From: Hyphomicrobiales bacterium | GTDB lineage: Bacteria > Pseudomonadota > Alphaproteobacteria > Rhizobiales > Rhizobiaceae | Direction of reading: 5' to 3' | Assembly: GCA_900472675.1 (NCBI GenBank) | Contig: UCJA01000007.1 | Coordinates: forward strand, 124,001 to 188,000 | DNA: 64,000 bases | Shown: piece by piece, positions 52,474 to 61,507 of the stretch | Position numbering within the stretch: position 1 is the first letter of the stretch | Layout: the number at the start of each line of letters is the position of its first letter | Program-made: the position numbers and the translations under genes | The notes under the pieces: generated by a model | The model's input: the letters and a program-made list of their open reading frames with translations, nothing else | Told to the model about the DNA's origin: nothing | Database searches by the model: none

Positions 52474-53481
52474 ATGACTGAAGCAAAGACCATCACCGTC
52501 GGCACGGCCGTCGCAGCCCCCGGCCAGGTCGTGCGCGGCGTCATTCCGGTGACCGAACTCGCGGGCCTGACCAAGCTCGAGATCCCGGTCGTCATCATCA
52601 ATGGCATCAACCCCGGCCCGGTCTTCTGGGTCGACGGCGCCATCCACGGCGATGAGCCGGAAGGTCCGCTCGCCTGCCAGATCGCCCTGCGCGAAGTCGA
52701 TCCTGCCAAACTGTCGGGCACGCTGGTGCTGGTACCGGTGATCAACGTGCCTGCATTCGAGGCGGCCCAGCGCGGCAACCCGCTCGATACCTTCAGCTAC
52801 GACATGAACCGCATCTATCCCGGGCGGCCGAACGGTTACCTGAGCGAGCGCGTCGCCTTTGCCCATTCGGAATGGATGACAAAGGTCGCCGATATCGAGA
52901 TCTCGATCCACTCTGGCGGTGCACATTCCTATCTCGCCAAGGCGATCTTCGTCGACGAGACGGACCCATCGATCGAGCTGGCGATGGCAATGGGCGAAGG
53001 CTGGGGCAACATCATGTCCAACTTCATCCCCAAGGGTAGCCCGATGGCGCAGATGAAGGCTGTGGGCAAGACCGGCATCACCGTCGAGCTCGGCGGGCGT
53101 TCGGCGACCAGCCCCGAAGGCTTTGCCACCGTTGGCCGCGAACTGGCCAACGCCATTCTCAACATCCTCTATCACTACAAGATGTACCCCGGCACGGCCG
53201 TGTATCCCAAGCCCGCCTACAAGGGCCAGCAGGAAGCTTTGCTGGCGGACGCCTCTGGCATCTTCATCGCAGCTCCTGGCGTCGCCTTCCTGACGCTGAT
53301 GAAAAAGGGCGATCCGATCGGCAAGATCGTCAACATCTTCGGCGACGAGCTGGCGGAAATGGTGGCACCCGAAGACGGCCTTATCTTCGGTCTCAGGGCG
53401 CTGCCGAATGTGATGACCGGCGACTGGTGCTGCTTCTACTGCAAGATCGAAGGCGAACGCAGCTGGGCCCCCAAGGCCTGA
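52474..53481 (+). CDS. Succinylglutamate desuccinylase/aspartoacylase-family deacylase
   Basis: A 335-residue zinc amidohydrolase of the COG3608 branch of M14. The zinc motif is GAIHGDEPEG (His 58, Glu 61) with the third ligand in SIHSGG, and SYDMNRIYPG and GITVELGG follow. It would remove an acyl group from an N-acyl amino acid or ectoine-like compound. The start is the ATG at 52474, four bases after the VOC stop. C-terminal segment GLRALPNVMTGDWCCFY is the barrel-sandwich part typical of the branch. Confidence 0.9.
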   Translation: MTEAKTITVGTAVAAPGQVVRGVIPVTELAGLTKLEIPVVIINGINPGPVFWVDGAIHGDEPEGPLACQIALREVDPAKLSGTLVLVPVINVPAFEAAQRGNPLDTFSYDMNRIYPGRPNGYLSERVAFAHSEWMTKVADIEISIHSGGAHSYLAKAIFVDETDPSIELAMAMGEGWGNIMSNFIPKGSPMAQMKAVGKTGITVELGGRSATSPEGFATVGRELANAILNILYHYKMYPGTAVYPKPAYKGQQEALLADASGIFIAAPGVAFLTLMKKGDPIGKIVNIFGDELAEMVAPEDGLIFGLRALPNVMTGDWCCFYCKIEGERSWAPKA

Positions 53482-53577
53482 CCTCACGGAGAATGATCGG
53501 ATGCACCTGGACCAAGCCCCCACTCGACGCAGCAACCGTGTTCAGCCGGTGATGTCTGCTCGCGCGGTGCCACGCCC

Positions 53578-54108
53578 ATGAGCCGTTCGGTCATTCTCCG
53601 CACCAACTTCACCGAAGAGGCATTCGCCCCTTTCGGTGCGGTCATCGCCCAGCCTCAGAATATCGGAGAGCGCCGGATGTATTCGCAATGGCTCGGCGGT
53701 GAGGGATTGTCACCCGTATTGCACGTCAATGCCGTCGCACCTGTCGTCCTGCCGCACCGGGTTTCGTTGCTCGAGCGCCATCCCCACGCAAACCAAGCTT
53801 TCATTCCCCTCGATGTCAGCCGCTATCTGGTCACTGTGGCACCTTCGGACGAGGCCGGAAAGCCAAGGCTGGATGACTTGGTCGCCTTCCTTGTCCCCGG
53901 CAATCTCGGTGTCGTCTACGGTCGCGGCGTCTGGCATGCCGGTGCCTGCGTGCTGGACCGGATCGGTCATTTTTCCGTGCTGATGTGGCGCGGCAAGGCG
54001 GATGACGATGTCATGCTCGACGTCGAGACCTTCATCGTTTTACCCCCTGTCGCTCCTTCCGAAGAGGCGACAGTCGCGGACACATTCGGAGAAACATCAT
54101 GCCATTGA
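53578..54108 (+). CDS. Ureidoglycolate lyase (AllA) family protein
   Basis: A 176-residue cupin of the AllA family. Typical segments are LTEEAFAPFG-like FTEEAFAPFGAVI, LLERHPHANQAFIPLDV, YLVTVAP, and the C-terminal GVVYGRGVWHAGACVL with the conserved His. AllA splits ureidoglycolate to glyoxylate and urea; related members act as generic acid lyases in other operons. It overlaps the gntR gene by 10 bases. Next to a cyclic amidohydrolase and an AllD-family dehydrogenase it hints at ureide-like chemistry, but complete allantoin genes are absent. Confidence 0.85.
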   Translation: MSRSVILRTNFTEEAFAPFGAVIAQPQNIGERRMYSQWLGGEGLSPVLHVNAVAPVVLPHRVSLLERHPHANQAFIPLDVSRYLVTVAPSDEAGKPRLDDLVAFLVPGNLGVVYGRGVWHAGACVLDRIGHFSVLMWRGKADDDVMLDVETFIVLPPVAPSEEATVADTFGETSCH

Positions 54109-54770
54109 CCACGAAAACATCGGATGTCGGCAAGGTCGAGAACGTTCCCCTGCGCGTCGTCGTCGCCGACATGCTGCGCAAGGCGATCGTCAATGGCCGG
54201 ATGAAACCGGGCACGCCGATCATCGAGATGGCGCTGGCCGAACAGCTGAATGTCAGCCGCGCACCGGTGCGCGAAGCGATCCAGATTCTGGAGAACGACG
54301 GTCTGATCGAGACCGTCGCCTACAAGGGCAAGCGCGTCAAACCTTTGACCGCCAGGGAAGTTGAGGAGCTCTACAGCCTGCGCGAACAGCTGGAAGCCTT
54401 CGCCATCAAGCGGGTGATCGCCTCCGGCGCCGATGTGTCCAGCCTGCAGGTCCATTGCGACGCCATGCTCGCCGCGGCGGCCGCCGATGATTTCGACGCG
54501 CTTACCGATGCCGATGAAGGCTTTCACCGCACGCTGGTACAACTGGCCGACCACTCGCTGCTGCTGGTGCAGTGGGAAACCCTGTTCCTGCGCATTCGCC
54601 AGATCATGGCGCTGCGCAATGCCGCCAATGGCGATCTGAAGCAGGTCGCATTCAACCACGTGCCGATTATCGCGGCCCTGCAGAACAAGGATCTGGATGC
54701 CGCCCTCGAGGTGATCGGCCAGCACAGCCGCTCCGCTGCCGAGATCAATCTTGCGCTGTTCGACCAATGA
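54099..54770 (+). CDS. GntR-family regulator, FCD type (regulon repressor)
   Basis: A 223-residue FCD-type repressor. The winged helix (about residues 18-85) has NVSRAPVREAIQILENDGL, and the C-terminal FCD domain has the usual acidic and His residues (DEGFHRTLVQLADHS, FNHVPIIAAL). It overlaps both neighbours, allA-like (10 bases) and epimerase (ATGA), so it is embedded in the right arm. The perfect palindrome at 49112-49125 in the divergent control region is its predicted operator, which would put both arms under one repressor. Confidence 0.93.
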   Translation: MPLTTKTSDVGKVENVPLRVVVADMLRKAIVNGRMKPGTPIIEMALAEQLNVSRAPVREAIQILENDGLIETVAYKGKRVKPLTAREVEELYSLREQLEAFAIKRVIASGADVSSLQVHCDAMLAAAAADDFDALTDADEGFHRTLVQLADHSLLLVQWETLFLRIRQIMALRNAANGDLKQVAFNHVPIIAALQNKDLDAALEVIGQHSRSAAEINLALFDQ

Positions 54771-55684
54771 CCGGAAAACGCGTCCTCATTACTGGCGGCG
54801 GCGGCTTTGTTGGATCGCATCTGGCCGTGGGCTACGCGGCACTTGGCCATGCTGTGACAGCGCTCGATCTGGCCTTCGATGCGCAGACGAGTGCCCGGTT
54901 GGCAGACTGCACCCAGGTTGAAAGCGCGCTGTCGCCGCTGACGCTCCGGTCTCTGCCGGAAAGCTACGACCTGATCATCCATGCCGCAGCGATGACCACC
55001 CGAGGCGACACCATCCCGGGCGGCGATCTGGCTGACATCAAGACCAACATCGACATGCTGATCGATTGCCTGGACTACGCGATCGAGACGAAGGCAGCGA
55101 CCTTCGTGTTCCTGAGTTCCTCGGGCGTCTTTGCAGCCGGCGACGGCGACCAGGTGGTCACCGAGCAAACGCCGGCATCCGCAACCTTCGCCTATGCGGT
55201 CGCCAAGCGATCCGGCGAACTTGTGCTGGCCTCCACCGCCGGCCAGGGGTGCCGGCTGATCACCGCACGGCTGGGGCCGATCTACGGACCATACGAAGAG
55301 GTACGCCCGAGCCGCACCAAGCTCTCCCTGGTGCGCAAATGGCTCAACGAGGCGCAACAGGGTTCGACGATACCGTCGCTGGAAACACCGGACGCCCGGC
55401 GGGACTGGACCTTTGTCGGCGACCTTGCGCCGGCGCTGGATGCCGTTCTGCAGGCAGGCGAAGCCGATCTTCTGGTGCATCTGGGTAGTGGCCTGATCGT
55501 CACCGACCGTGAACTGGCCAACGCCATCGCCGCCCTGTTCGACCGGCCGGTGGCAGTGACTGAACGTTCAGGTTCTGCTGCCGGCGTGAAGGCGCCGATG
55601 GTGTCCTTACGCAACATCCCGTTCGACTGGACCCCGCTCGACACGGGGCTGCGGAAGATACTGGCAACGGAAACATGCCCATGA
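54767..55684 (+). CDS. NAD-dependent epimerase/dehydratase (extended SDR)
   Basis: A 305-residue extended SDR. GGGGFVGSHLAVGY is the NAD-binding motif, IIHAAAM and FLSSSGVFAAG follow, and the catalytic Tyr and Lys are in FAYAVAKRSGE (YxxxK). It may act on a sugar or a hydroxyacid. The start overlaps the gntR stop (ATGA) and the stop overlaps the next start (ATGA), a fully coupled arrangement. Members of this kind in catabolic operons often oxidise free or acidic sugars (for example uronate dehydrogenase). Confidence 0.9.
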   Translation: MTGKRVLITGGGGFVGSHLAVGYAALGHAVTALDLAFDAQTSARLADCTQVESALSPLTLRSLPESYDLIIHAAAMTTRGDTIPGGDLADIKTNIDMLIDCLDYAIETKAATFVFLSSSGVFAAGDGDQVVTEQTPASATFAYAVAKRSGELVLASTAGQGCRLITARLGPIYGPYEEVRPSRTKLSLVRKWLNEAQQGSTIPSLETPDARRDWTFVGDLAPALDAVLQAGEADLLVHLGSGLIVTDRELANAIAALFDRPVAVTERSGSAAGVKAPMVSLRNIPFDWTPLDTGLRKILATETCP

Positions 55685-56760
55685 CCGCCCCCATTCGCAT
55701 CATCCTCGTCGGGCTCGGTGCACGCGCGCAGTTCTGGATGCGTGTCATCAACGCGTCCCCGGATTGCACCATCGTTGGCCTGGTCGACCCGGTTCAAGCC
55801 GCGCGGGATCGGGCACTGGCGCAATGCCCGGGCGCCATTGCCGCTGCCGATCCGCAAGATGTCATCGGACGGATTGCCGCCGATGCGGTGCTGATCTGCA
55901 CGCCGCCGGGCGGTCGCGAGATGCTGATGGAACTGTGCTGCGTATCGCGGCTGGCCATCCTTGCGGAAAAACCGCTGGCCGACAGTGTCGAGCAGGCAGA
56001 GCGATACGTGCTGATGGCGGAAGCCGCTGGCGTGCCGCTGATGGTAGGCCTCAACTTTCGTTATCTGGCGGTCACGCAGCACACGTTGAAACTGTTCGAG
56101 ACGGAGGTCGGCAGCCCCGCCTACGGTCGTTTCACCTATGAACGCTGGCGCGACGGGACGCTGGCGCGTCTCAATAAATACCCGCTGACCATGCAGCAGC
56201 CGATGCTGTGGGAACAGTCGATCCATCACCTCGACCTGATGCGCTACGTGTACCGCGCAGAACCGGTCGAGATCTTCGCCAAGACCTTCAACCCGCCGTG
56301 GTCGATGTATGCCCATGAGGCCAATGTCAGCGCGCTGATCACCTTCGATAATGGCGTGATCGTCAACTATCAGGGCACCTGGGCCGCCAACTGGCAGACG
56401 CCGCATTTCGAATGGCGCACGGATTGCGCCGAAGGCATCGTCAGTCAGGCCGACCAGTTCGGCGACCTGCGTTACGCAAAACGTGCCGACGAGGCGCTGA
56501 CCCGGATCGACCTGCCGCCCTATGAGCAGTGGATCGACGATGCCATCGCGCTGCTGGCCGCTTTCGTTGCCGGCCTGCGCGGCGAGCGTCCGCTCGAATG
56601 CACCGGGCGCGACCACCTGAAATCACTCCGCATGGTTCAAGCCTGCATCCTGTCGTCGCAGACCGGGCAGGCCGTGAACCCATCCCATCTCGAAACCGGC
56701 GCGGAGCAAAAAGCCGGAAGAGTGAGACCATCCGATAACCAGAACAGGGGAACGCAATGA
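55681..56760 (+). CDS. Gfo/Idh/MocA-family oxidoreductase
   Basis: A 359-residue NAD(P)-dependent sugar or inositol dehydrogenase-like protein. It has the N-terminal Rossmann motif (IILVGLGARAQF), the family motif AEKPLADS with the catalytic Lys, GLNFRYL and a C-terminal substrate domain with WEQSIHHLDLMRY. I use the ATG at 55681, overlapping the previous stop (ATGA); one at 55675 is two codons longer. With the SDR it suggests that the imported molecule has a sugar or polyol part. Confidence 0.92.
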   Translation: MTAPIRIILVGLGARAQFWMRVINASPDCTIVGLVDPVQAARDRALAQCPGAIAAADPQDVIGRIAADAVLICTPPGGREMLMELCCVSRLAILAEKPLADSVEQAERYVLMAEAAGVPLMVGLNFRYLAVTQHTLKLFETEVGSPAYGRFTYERWRDGTLARLNKYPLTMQQPMLWEQSIHHLDLMRYVYRAEPVEIFAKTFNPPWSMYAHEANVSALITFDNGVIVNYQGTWAANWQTPHFEWRTDCAEGIVSQADQFGDLRYAKRADEALTRIDLPPYEQWIDDAIALLAAFVAGLRGERPLECTGRDHLKSLRMVQACILSSQTGQAVNPSHLETGAEQKAGRVRPSDNQNRGTQ

Positions 56761-58316
56761 AAAAGCTCGTTCATACGCTGCTGGCGGCCAGTGCCGCCGT
56801 CATACTTCCGCTGGCGCCGGCCTTGGCCGCACCCGCGTCCGATACCATCGTCATCGGCATGAGCACGGATTCGTCGACCTTCGATCCGCCGCAGATCACC
56901 AGCCGCGACAATTCCAACATTGCCGACCATATTTTCGGTCGGCTGTATGACGTGACCGCCGAGGGTAAGATCGTGCCCCAGCTGGCCGAAAGCTACACGG
57001 TATCCGACGACGGCCTCGCCTATACCTTCAAGATGAAGGACGGCCTGACCTGCGAGGACGGCGAAGCGCTGACGGCGGAAGACGTCGCCTATTCCTTCAA
57101 CCGGGCCGCCGACAAGAAGAACGGCTTTACCGGTAGCACCCCCGGCTTCATCTTTTCGGCAATCCAGTTCAAGAGCGCTGAAGTCGTCGACAAGCTGGAC
57201 GTCAAGATCAACATCGGCACCAAGACCCCGATCGCCATCGGCCTGCTGACCGAGGTCTTCCTGCACTGCAAGGATTCCTATGAAAAGATGAGCCTGGAAA
57301 CGGCGGCCTCCAAGCCCGTGGCGTCCGGCGCCTACAAGCTGGTCAAGTGGGATCGCGGCTCGCAGATCGTTCTGGAGCGCATCAAGCCGGACGGCGGCAC
57401 CTTCAAGAACATCATCTGGCGCATCATTCCCGAGGCCTCCACCCGTTCGGCCGAACTGATCGCCGGCAATGTCGACGTTGTCACCAACGTCGCACCGGAC
57501 CAGATCGACACGGTCAACAAGTCGGGCACGGCAAAGGTCAAGTCCGTGCAGGGGACACGCCGCATGTATGTCGGCTTCAACCTGCGCAAGGATTTTGCAT
57601 CCACCCCCGGTGGCGCTGCGATCCAGAAGGCTGATGTGCGCAAGGCGCTGCAATACGCAGTCGACGTCCCGTCGATTTGCACGCAGCTCCTGAATTTCGA
57701 GTGCACGCGCGCCACTGGCCTCGTCAATCCGCCGAACGACAACAAGAGCCTTACGCCCTATCCATTTGATCCGGCCATGGCTGAAAAACTGCTTGATCAG
57801 GCCGGCTATCCGCGCGGCAAAGACGGCGTCCGCTTCGAGATCAAGATGCAGGCGCCCCGCGGTCGCTACCTCAACGATGCCAATGTGGCGCTTGCTGTCG
57901 GCCAGTTCCTGACCGACGTCGGCGTCAAGACCACGGTCGAGACCCTCGACTGGACCTCGCTCTACACCCCGCTGGTGCGCAAGCACGATGCCGGTCCGCT
58001 GTTCTTCCTGGGGAGCGGTGGTGCCCTGTGGAGCGCCATCTACGACATGACCGACCTTGCGGAAGTCGACTCCGGCACGAACTACACCAGCTGGAACGAT
58101 CCGGACTTTTTCGGCGGCTGGAAGGATATCCAGAACGCCAAGACACCCAAGGAGCAGGAAGACGTCGTCAACCGCATGCTCAAGGTCTTCTATGAAAAGG
58201 GCCCCTGGCTGCTGATGTATTTCCAGCCAGATTTCTACGGTGTTTCCAACCGCGTCGATTTCCAGCCGCGCCGCGACGAACGCCTGCATGTCTTCGACAC
58301 CAATCTGACGAAGTAA
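56757..58316 (+). CDS. Periplasmic binding protein, peptide type (SBP_bac_5)
   Basis: Exported binding protein of 519 residues. The signal peptide is MKKLVHTLLAASAAVILPLAPALAA; the mature part has DTIVIGMSTDSSTFDPPQITSRD, LAESYTVSDDGLAYTFKMKDGL, ASGAYKLVKWDRGSQIVLER and ALQYAVDVPSI, all typical of the DppA/OppA class. It is coupled to the upstream oxidoreductase gene by ATGA. Its permeases follow after a hairpin; the ATPases are probably the pair at 40418-42450. The ligand is unknown. Confidence 0.94.
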   Translation: MKKLVHTLLAASAAVILPLAPALAAPASDTIVIGMSTDSSTFDPPQITSRDNSNIADHIFGRLYDVTAEGKIVPQLAESYTVSDDGLAYTFKMKDGLTCEDGEALTAEDVAYSFNRAADKKNGFTGSTPGFIFSAIQFKSAEVVDKLDVKINIGTKTPIAIGLLTEVFLHCKDSYEKMSLETAASKPVASGAYKLVKWDRGSQIVLERIKPDGGTFKNIIWRIIPEASTRSAELIAGNVDVVTNVAPDQIDTVNKSGTAKVKSVQGTRRMYVGFNLRKDFASTPGGAAIQKADVRKALQYAVDVPSICTQLLNFECTRATGLVNPPNDNKSLTPYPFDPAMAEKLLDQAGYPRGKDGVRFEIKMQAPRGRYLNDANVALAVGQFLTDVGVKTTVETLDWTSLYTPLVRKHDAGPLFFLGSGGALWSAIYDMTDLAEVDSGTNYTSWNDPDFFGGWKDIQNAKTPKEQEDVVNRMLKVFYEKGPWLLMYFQPDFYGVSNRVDFQPRRDERLHVFDTNLTK

Positions 58317-58324
58317 GCCAAGCC

Positions 58325-58352
58325 GCCGGCGCGGGAAACACCCCGCGCCGGC
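58325..58352 (+). terminator. Hairpin after the second peptide-binding-protein gene
   Basis: A perfect 11-bp GC-rich stem (58325-58335 with 58342-58352) and 6-base loop, 8 bases after the stop codon. Only a short pyrimidine tract (TCTTCC) follows. As in the two other importer operons it lies between binding protein and permease genes and probably sets their mRNA ratio. Confidence 0.65.
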
Positions 58353-58422
58353 TCTTCCGCCCCATGGGCGGCCTCGGGAAACCTTCTGGCTCCCCGATTG
58401 CAAGACTGGAGACTTTCGTCAG

Positions 58423-59397
58423 ATGTGGACATTCATCATCCGCCGCCTTCTGCAAAGCGCGATTGTCATTGTTGGCGTCACGCTGATCAGTTTCACGGCA
58501 CTGCAGATCGGCGGCGATCCGACCTATCTATACGTTTCGGAGCGGGCATCAGACGCTGAGATTGCCGAGACCCGCGTCCGGCTGGGCTTCGACAAGCCTC
58601 TCTATGTCCAGTATCTGACCTATGCCGAGCGACTGGCCCATGCCGATTTCGGTGAATCGCTGACCCACAAGCGCCCGGCGATCGAGGTCGTCCTGGAAGC
58701 ACTGCCGGCAACCATCGAGCTGACGGTATTCTCGATGATCATCGCCATCGGCCTGGCAATTCCCTTCGGCATTTTTGCCGCCCTTCATCGCGGCACGGCG
58801 CTTGATGGCGGCATCATGACCCTGGCAATGCTCGGGCAATCCATCCCGAACTTCTGGCTGGGCATCATGATGATGCTGTTCTTCGGGCTGAACCTGCGGT
58901 GGCTGCCGATTTCGGGCCACGTGCCATTCCTGATGCCGCTGGTGCAGGGTCACTTTGTCCAGGCCATCGTCTCGCTTCCGCAAGCGATCTATTTCCTGAT
59001 CATGCCCGGCATCGCGGTCGGCTTTTATTCGCTGTCGCGCAATGCCCGCCTGGTGCGCTCGTCCATGCTCGAAGTGCTCGGCCAGGATTACGTCCGGACC
59101 GCCCGCTCGAAAGGCATTTCCGAGACCGCCGTCGTCATCCACCATGCGCTGCGCAATGCCTGGCTGCCGATCGTCACCATGATCGGCCTGGAATTCGGCT
59201 TTCTGCTCGGTGGTGTCGTGGTGGTGGAAATGGTGTTTTCCTGGCCCGGCATCGGCCGGCTGGTGTTCAACGCCATCAACCAGCGCGACATCCCGGTCGT
59301 TCAGGCCTCGGTGATCATTCTGGCACTGGTGTTCATCGTGCTGAACCTCATCATCGACATCATCTATGCGCGCATCGACCCGCGCGTGAAACTCTAA
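58423..59397 (+). CDS. Peptide-type ABC importer permease (DppB type)
   Basis: A 324-residue inner-membrane permease beginning MWTFIIRRLLQSAIVIVGVTLISF, with LGFDKPLYVQYLTYAERL, an internal series of helices, RLVRSSMLEVLGQDYVRTARSKGI (EAA loop) and the C-terminal GRLVFNAINQRDIPVVQASV. These are standard DppB features. It follows the binding-protein gene by 106 bases and is followed by the DppC-type gene after 16 bases. Confidence 0.95.
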   Translation: MWTFIIRRLLQSAIVIVGVTLISFTALQIGGDPTYLYVSERASDAEIAETRVRLGFDKPLYVQYLTYAERLAHADFGESLTHKRPAIEVVLEALPATIELTVFSMIIAIGLAIPFGIFAALHRGTALDGGIMTLAMLGQSIPNFWLGIMMMLFFGLNLRWLPISGHVPFLMPLVQGHFVQAIVSLPQAIYFLIMPGIAVGFYSLSRNARLVRSSMLEVLGQDYVRTARSKGISETAVVIHHALRNAWLPIVTMIGLEFGFLLGGVVVVEMVFSWPGIGRLVFNAINQRDIPVVQASVIILALVFIVLNLIIDIIYARIDPRVKL

Positions 59398-59413
59398 CGA
59401 GAGGGCCTTTGTG

Positions 59414-60352
59414 ATGAGCACCCCTATCAACGCTGCCTCGATCGATCCCACGACTGACACCGGTTATTTCGCCGAAAAGCGCCGCTTTAGGGAATGGTCG
59501 CGCGCCTGGAAAAGCATGGTCAAGGCCAAGTGGCCGCTGCTGGCGATCGCCATCCTGCTGGTCGTGCTGTTTGCCGCCATCTTCGGGCCGCTGGTGTCGC
59601 CGGCCGATCCCAATCGCCAGAACATCATGCTGCGGCTTGCCGATCCCCTGACCGTTGCCCGCAACCGGACCTTCTATCTGCTCGGCACCGACGGGCTCGG
59701 TCGCGATATCTTTTCGCGGCTGCTCTACGGCTCGCGCATCTCACTTCTGGTCGGCATCTGCGCCATCGCGGTCGGCGGCGCGATCGGCACCATCGCAGGC
59801 CTCGTTTCGGGCTATTTCGGCGGCTGGATCGACGACGTGATCATGCGCATTGCCGATATCCAGCTGGCCTTTCCCTTCATCCTGCTGGCGATCATGTTTC
59901 TGGTCGTGCTCGGGCCGGGCGTAGTTAACATCATCCTGGTGCTCGGCATCGGCCAATGGGTGACCTATGCACGCATTGTGCGTGCCCAGACCCTGTCCTT
60001 GAAGCAGAAGGAATTCGTTGAGGCGGCTCGCGCCATCGGTGACCGCACCTCCGTCATTCTGTTTCGGACAATTCTGCCCAACGTCGTTGGCCCGCTGACC
60101 GTGATTGCCTCCTTCAACGTCGCAAGCGTGATCCTGTCCGAAGCCTCCCTCTCCTTCCTCGGCCTCGGCGTACCGCCCTCGGTACCCACATGGGGCTCCA
60201 TGCTGGCGGAAAGCCGCGACCAGCTCCTGGCCAACAAGTGGTGGCTGGCCTTCTTCCCGGGGATCGCCATCGTTCTCACCGTTCTGTCCTTCAACATTCT
60301 CGGAGACTGGCTCCGCGACTTCTTCGATCCACGTCTCAAGCAGACCAGCTGA
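59414..60352 (+). CDS. Peptide-type ABC importer permease (DppC type)
   Basis: A 312-residue permease from the ATG at 59414 (AGAGGG upstream; a GTG one codon earlier is also possible). A hydrophilic N-terminus is followed by a membrane helix (LLAIAILLVVLFAAIFGPLV), the OppC-type N-terminal motif LGTDGLGRDIFSRLLYGSRISL, and the EAA loop EAARAIGDRTSVILFRTILPN. No ATPase gene follows, which is the reason to pair it with the ATPases of the left arm. Confidence 0.95.
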   Translation: MSTPINAASIDPTTDTGYFAEKRRFREWSRAWKSMVKAKWPLLAIAILLVVLFAAIFGPLVSPADPNRQNIMLRLADPLTVARNRTFYLLGTDGLGRDIFSRLLYGSRISLLVGICAIAVGGAIGTIAGLVSGYFGGWIDDVIMRIADIQLAFPFILLAIMFLVVLGPGVVNIILVLGIGQWVTYARIVRAQTLSLKQKEFVEAARAIGDRTSVILFRTILPNVVGPLTVIASFNVASVILSEASLSFLGLGVPPSVPTWGSMLAESRDQLLANKWWLAFFPGIAIVLTVLSFNILGDWLRDFFDPRLKQTS

Positions 60353-60382
60353 TCGCCTGCATTTGTTAAAAAGGTAGAATCC

Positions 60383-61465
60383 ATGAAAGTCGGCATCATC
60401 GGCGCTAGCTTTGCCCGCGCAGCCTATCTCCCAGCCCTCAAGCATGTGGCCGGCGCAGAAGCCGTCGCGATCGCGTCCCACCGTCTCGACAGCGCCCAAT
60501 CCGCCGCTGCCGCCTTCGGCATCGCTCATGCCTATGACGACTGGCAGGAAATGCTCGACACCCATGCGCTCGACCTCGTGCTGATCGCCTCGCCAACCGA
60601 CACCCATGCGCCGATGACCCTGGCGGCACTGGACAAGGGTGCCCACGTGCTTTGCGAAAAGCCGACGGCGATGGATGCCGTGGAGGCGCAGGCCATGCTG
60701 GCACGGGCGGAAGCGCTCGGCCGGGTGCACATGATCGACCACGAAATGCGCTTCAACCCCAACCGCATGCGGATTGCCGAACTGATCGCCGATGGCAGCC
60801 TTGGCGAGATCCGCCACGTCAACATCGCCAATATCGCCTCGACCTGGGCCAATCCGGCCAGCCGGTCGGCCGGTGACTGGTGGTCGCTTGCCAATCGCGG
60901 CGGCGGTCGGCTCGGCGCCAACGGCAGCCATCAGGTCGACATGCTGCGCTGGTGGCTCGGCCCGGTCGCCTCGGTGGTCGGCCAGGCATTGACCATTGTG
61001 CCGGACCGCCTCGACAAGCACACCGGCGCGCCCTGGACGGCAACAGCCGACGATCTCTCCCATTTTACCATGACCATGCGGAACGGCGCCCTGGCGCAGA
61101 TCTTCATGAGCGGCGTCGCCGCCCACAACATGGGTAACCTCACCCAGGTGTTCGGCTCCAAGGGCACAATCACCCTGTCGAACGAGGACGAAAAACTGTT
61201 CTTCGCCAAGGCGGGCCAGAGTTTCGAGGAGATCACGGTGGCCGATCCGAATGCAGCGCTGGAGGGCCTCAACCCCGGCATCTGGAATGTCTCACTGGTT
61301 GCAGCACTTCGCGAGCTGACGGCCGCAATTACCGAGGGTCGCAAGCTCGACAGCGGCGCCACCTTCTTTGACGGCCTGGCCAACCAGCTTGTGCTGGATG
61401 CGGTCAGGACCTCGACCACGGAACGCTGCTGGATCGATCTGCCAGCAGAATTTACCGCCGCCTGA
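60383..61465 (+). CDS. Gfo/Idh/MocA-family oxidoreductase, second copy
   Basis: A 360-residue NAD(P)-dependent oxidoreductase with KVGIIGASFARAAYLPAL, SPTDTHAPMT, the catalytic-Lys motif VLCEKPTAMD, MIDHEMRFNPNRM, and NGSHQVDMLRWW. It differs clearly from the copy at 55681, so the two probably catalyse different steps, such as oxidation of one sugar position and reduction of another after modification. AAAAGGTAG lies upstream of the ATG. It is in the right arm, downstream of the permease genes. Confidence 0.93.
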   Translation: MKVGIIGASFARAAYLPALKHVAGAEAVAIASHRLDSAQSAAAAFGIAHAYDDWQEMLDTHALDLVLIASPTDTHAPMTLAALDKGAHVLCEKPTAMDAVEAQAMLARAEALGRVHMIDHEMRFNPNRMRIAELIADGSLGEIRHVNIANIASTWANPASRSAGDWWSLANRGGGRLGANGSHQVDMLRWWLGPVASVVGQALTIVPDRLDKHTGAPWTATADDLSHFTMTMRNGALAQIFMSGVAAHNMGNLTQVFGSKGTITLSNEDEKLFFAKAGQSFEEITVADPNAALEGLNPGIWNVSLVAALRELTAAITEGRKLDSGATFFDGLANQLVLDAVRTSTTERCWIDLPAEFTAA

Positions 61466-61507
61466 ACCGACAGAGCCGGCCTCCGATCTTCAATCAGGAA
61501 TTCATCG

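Noticed and set aside
53494..53553. 19-codon frame between the deacylase and AllA-like genes
   Set aside because: GGAG is only two bases from the ATG, too close to be functional, and the product is not recognisable.
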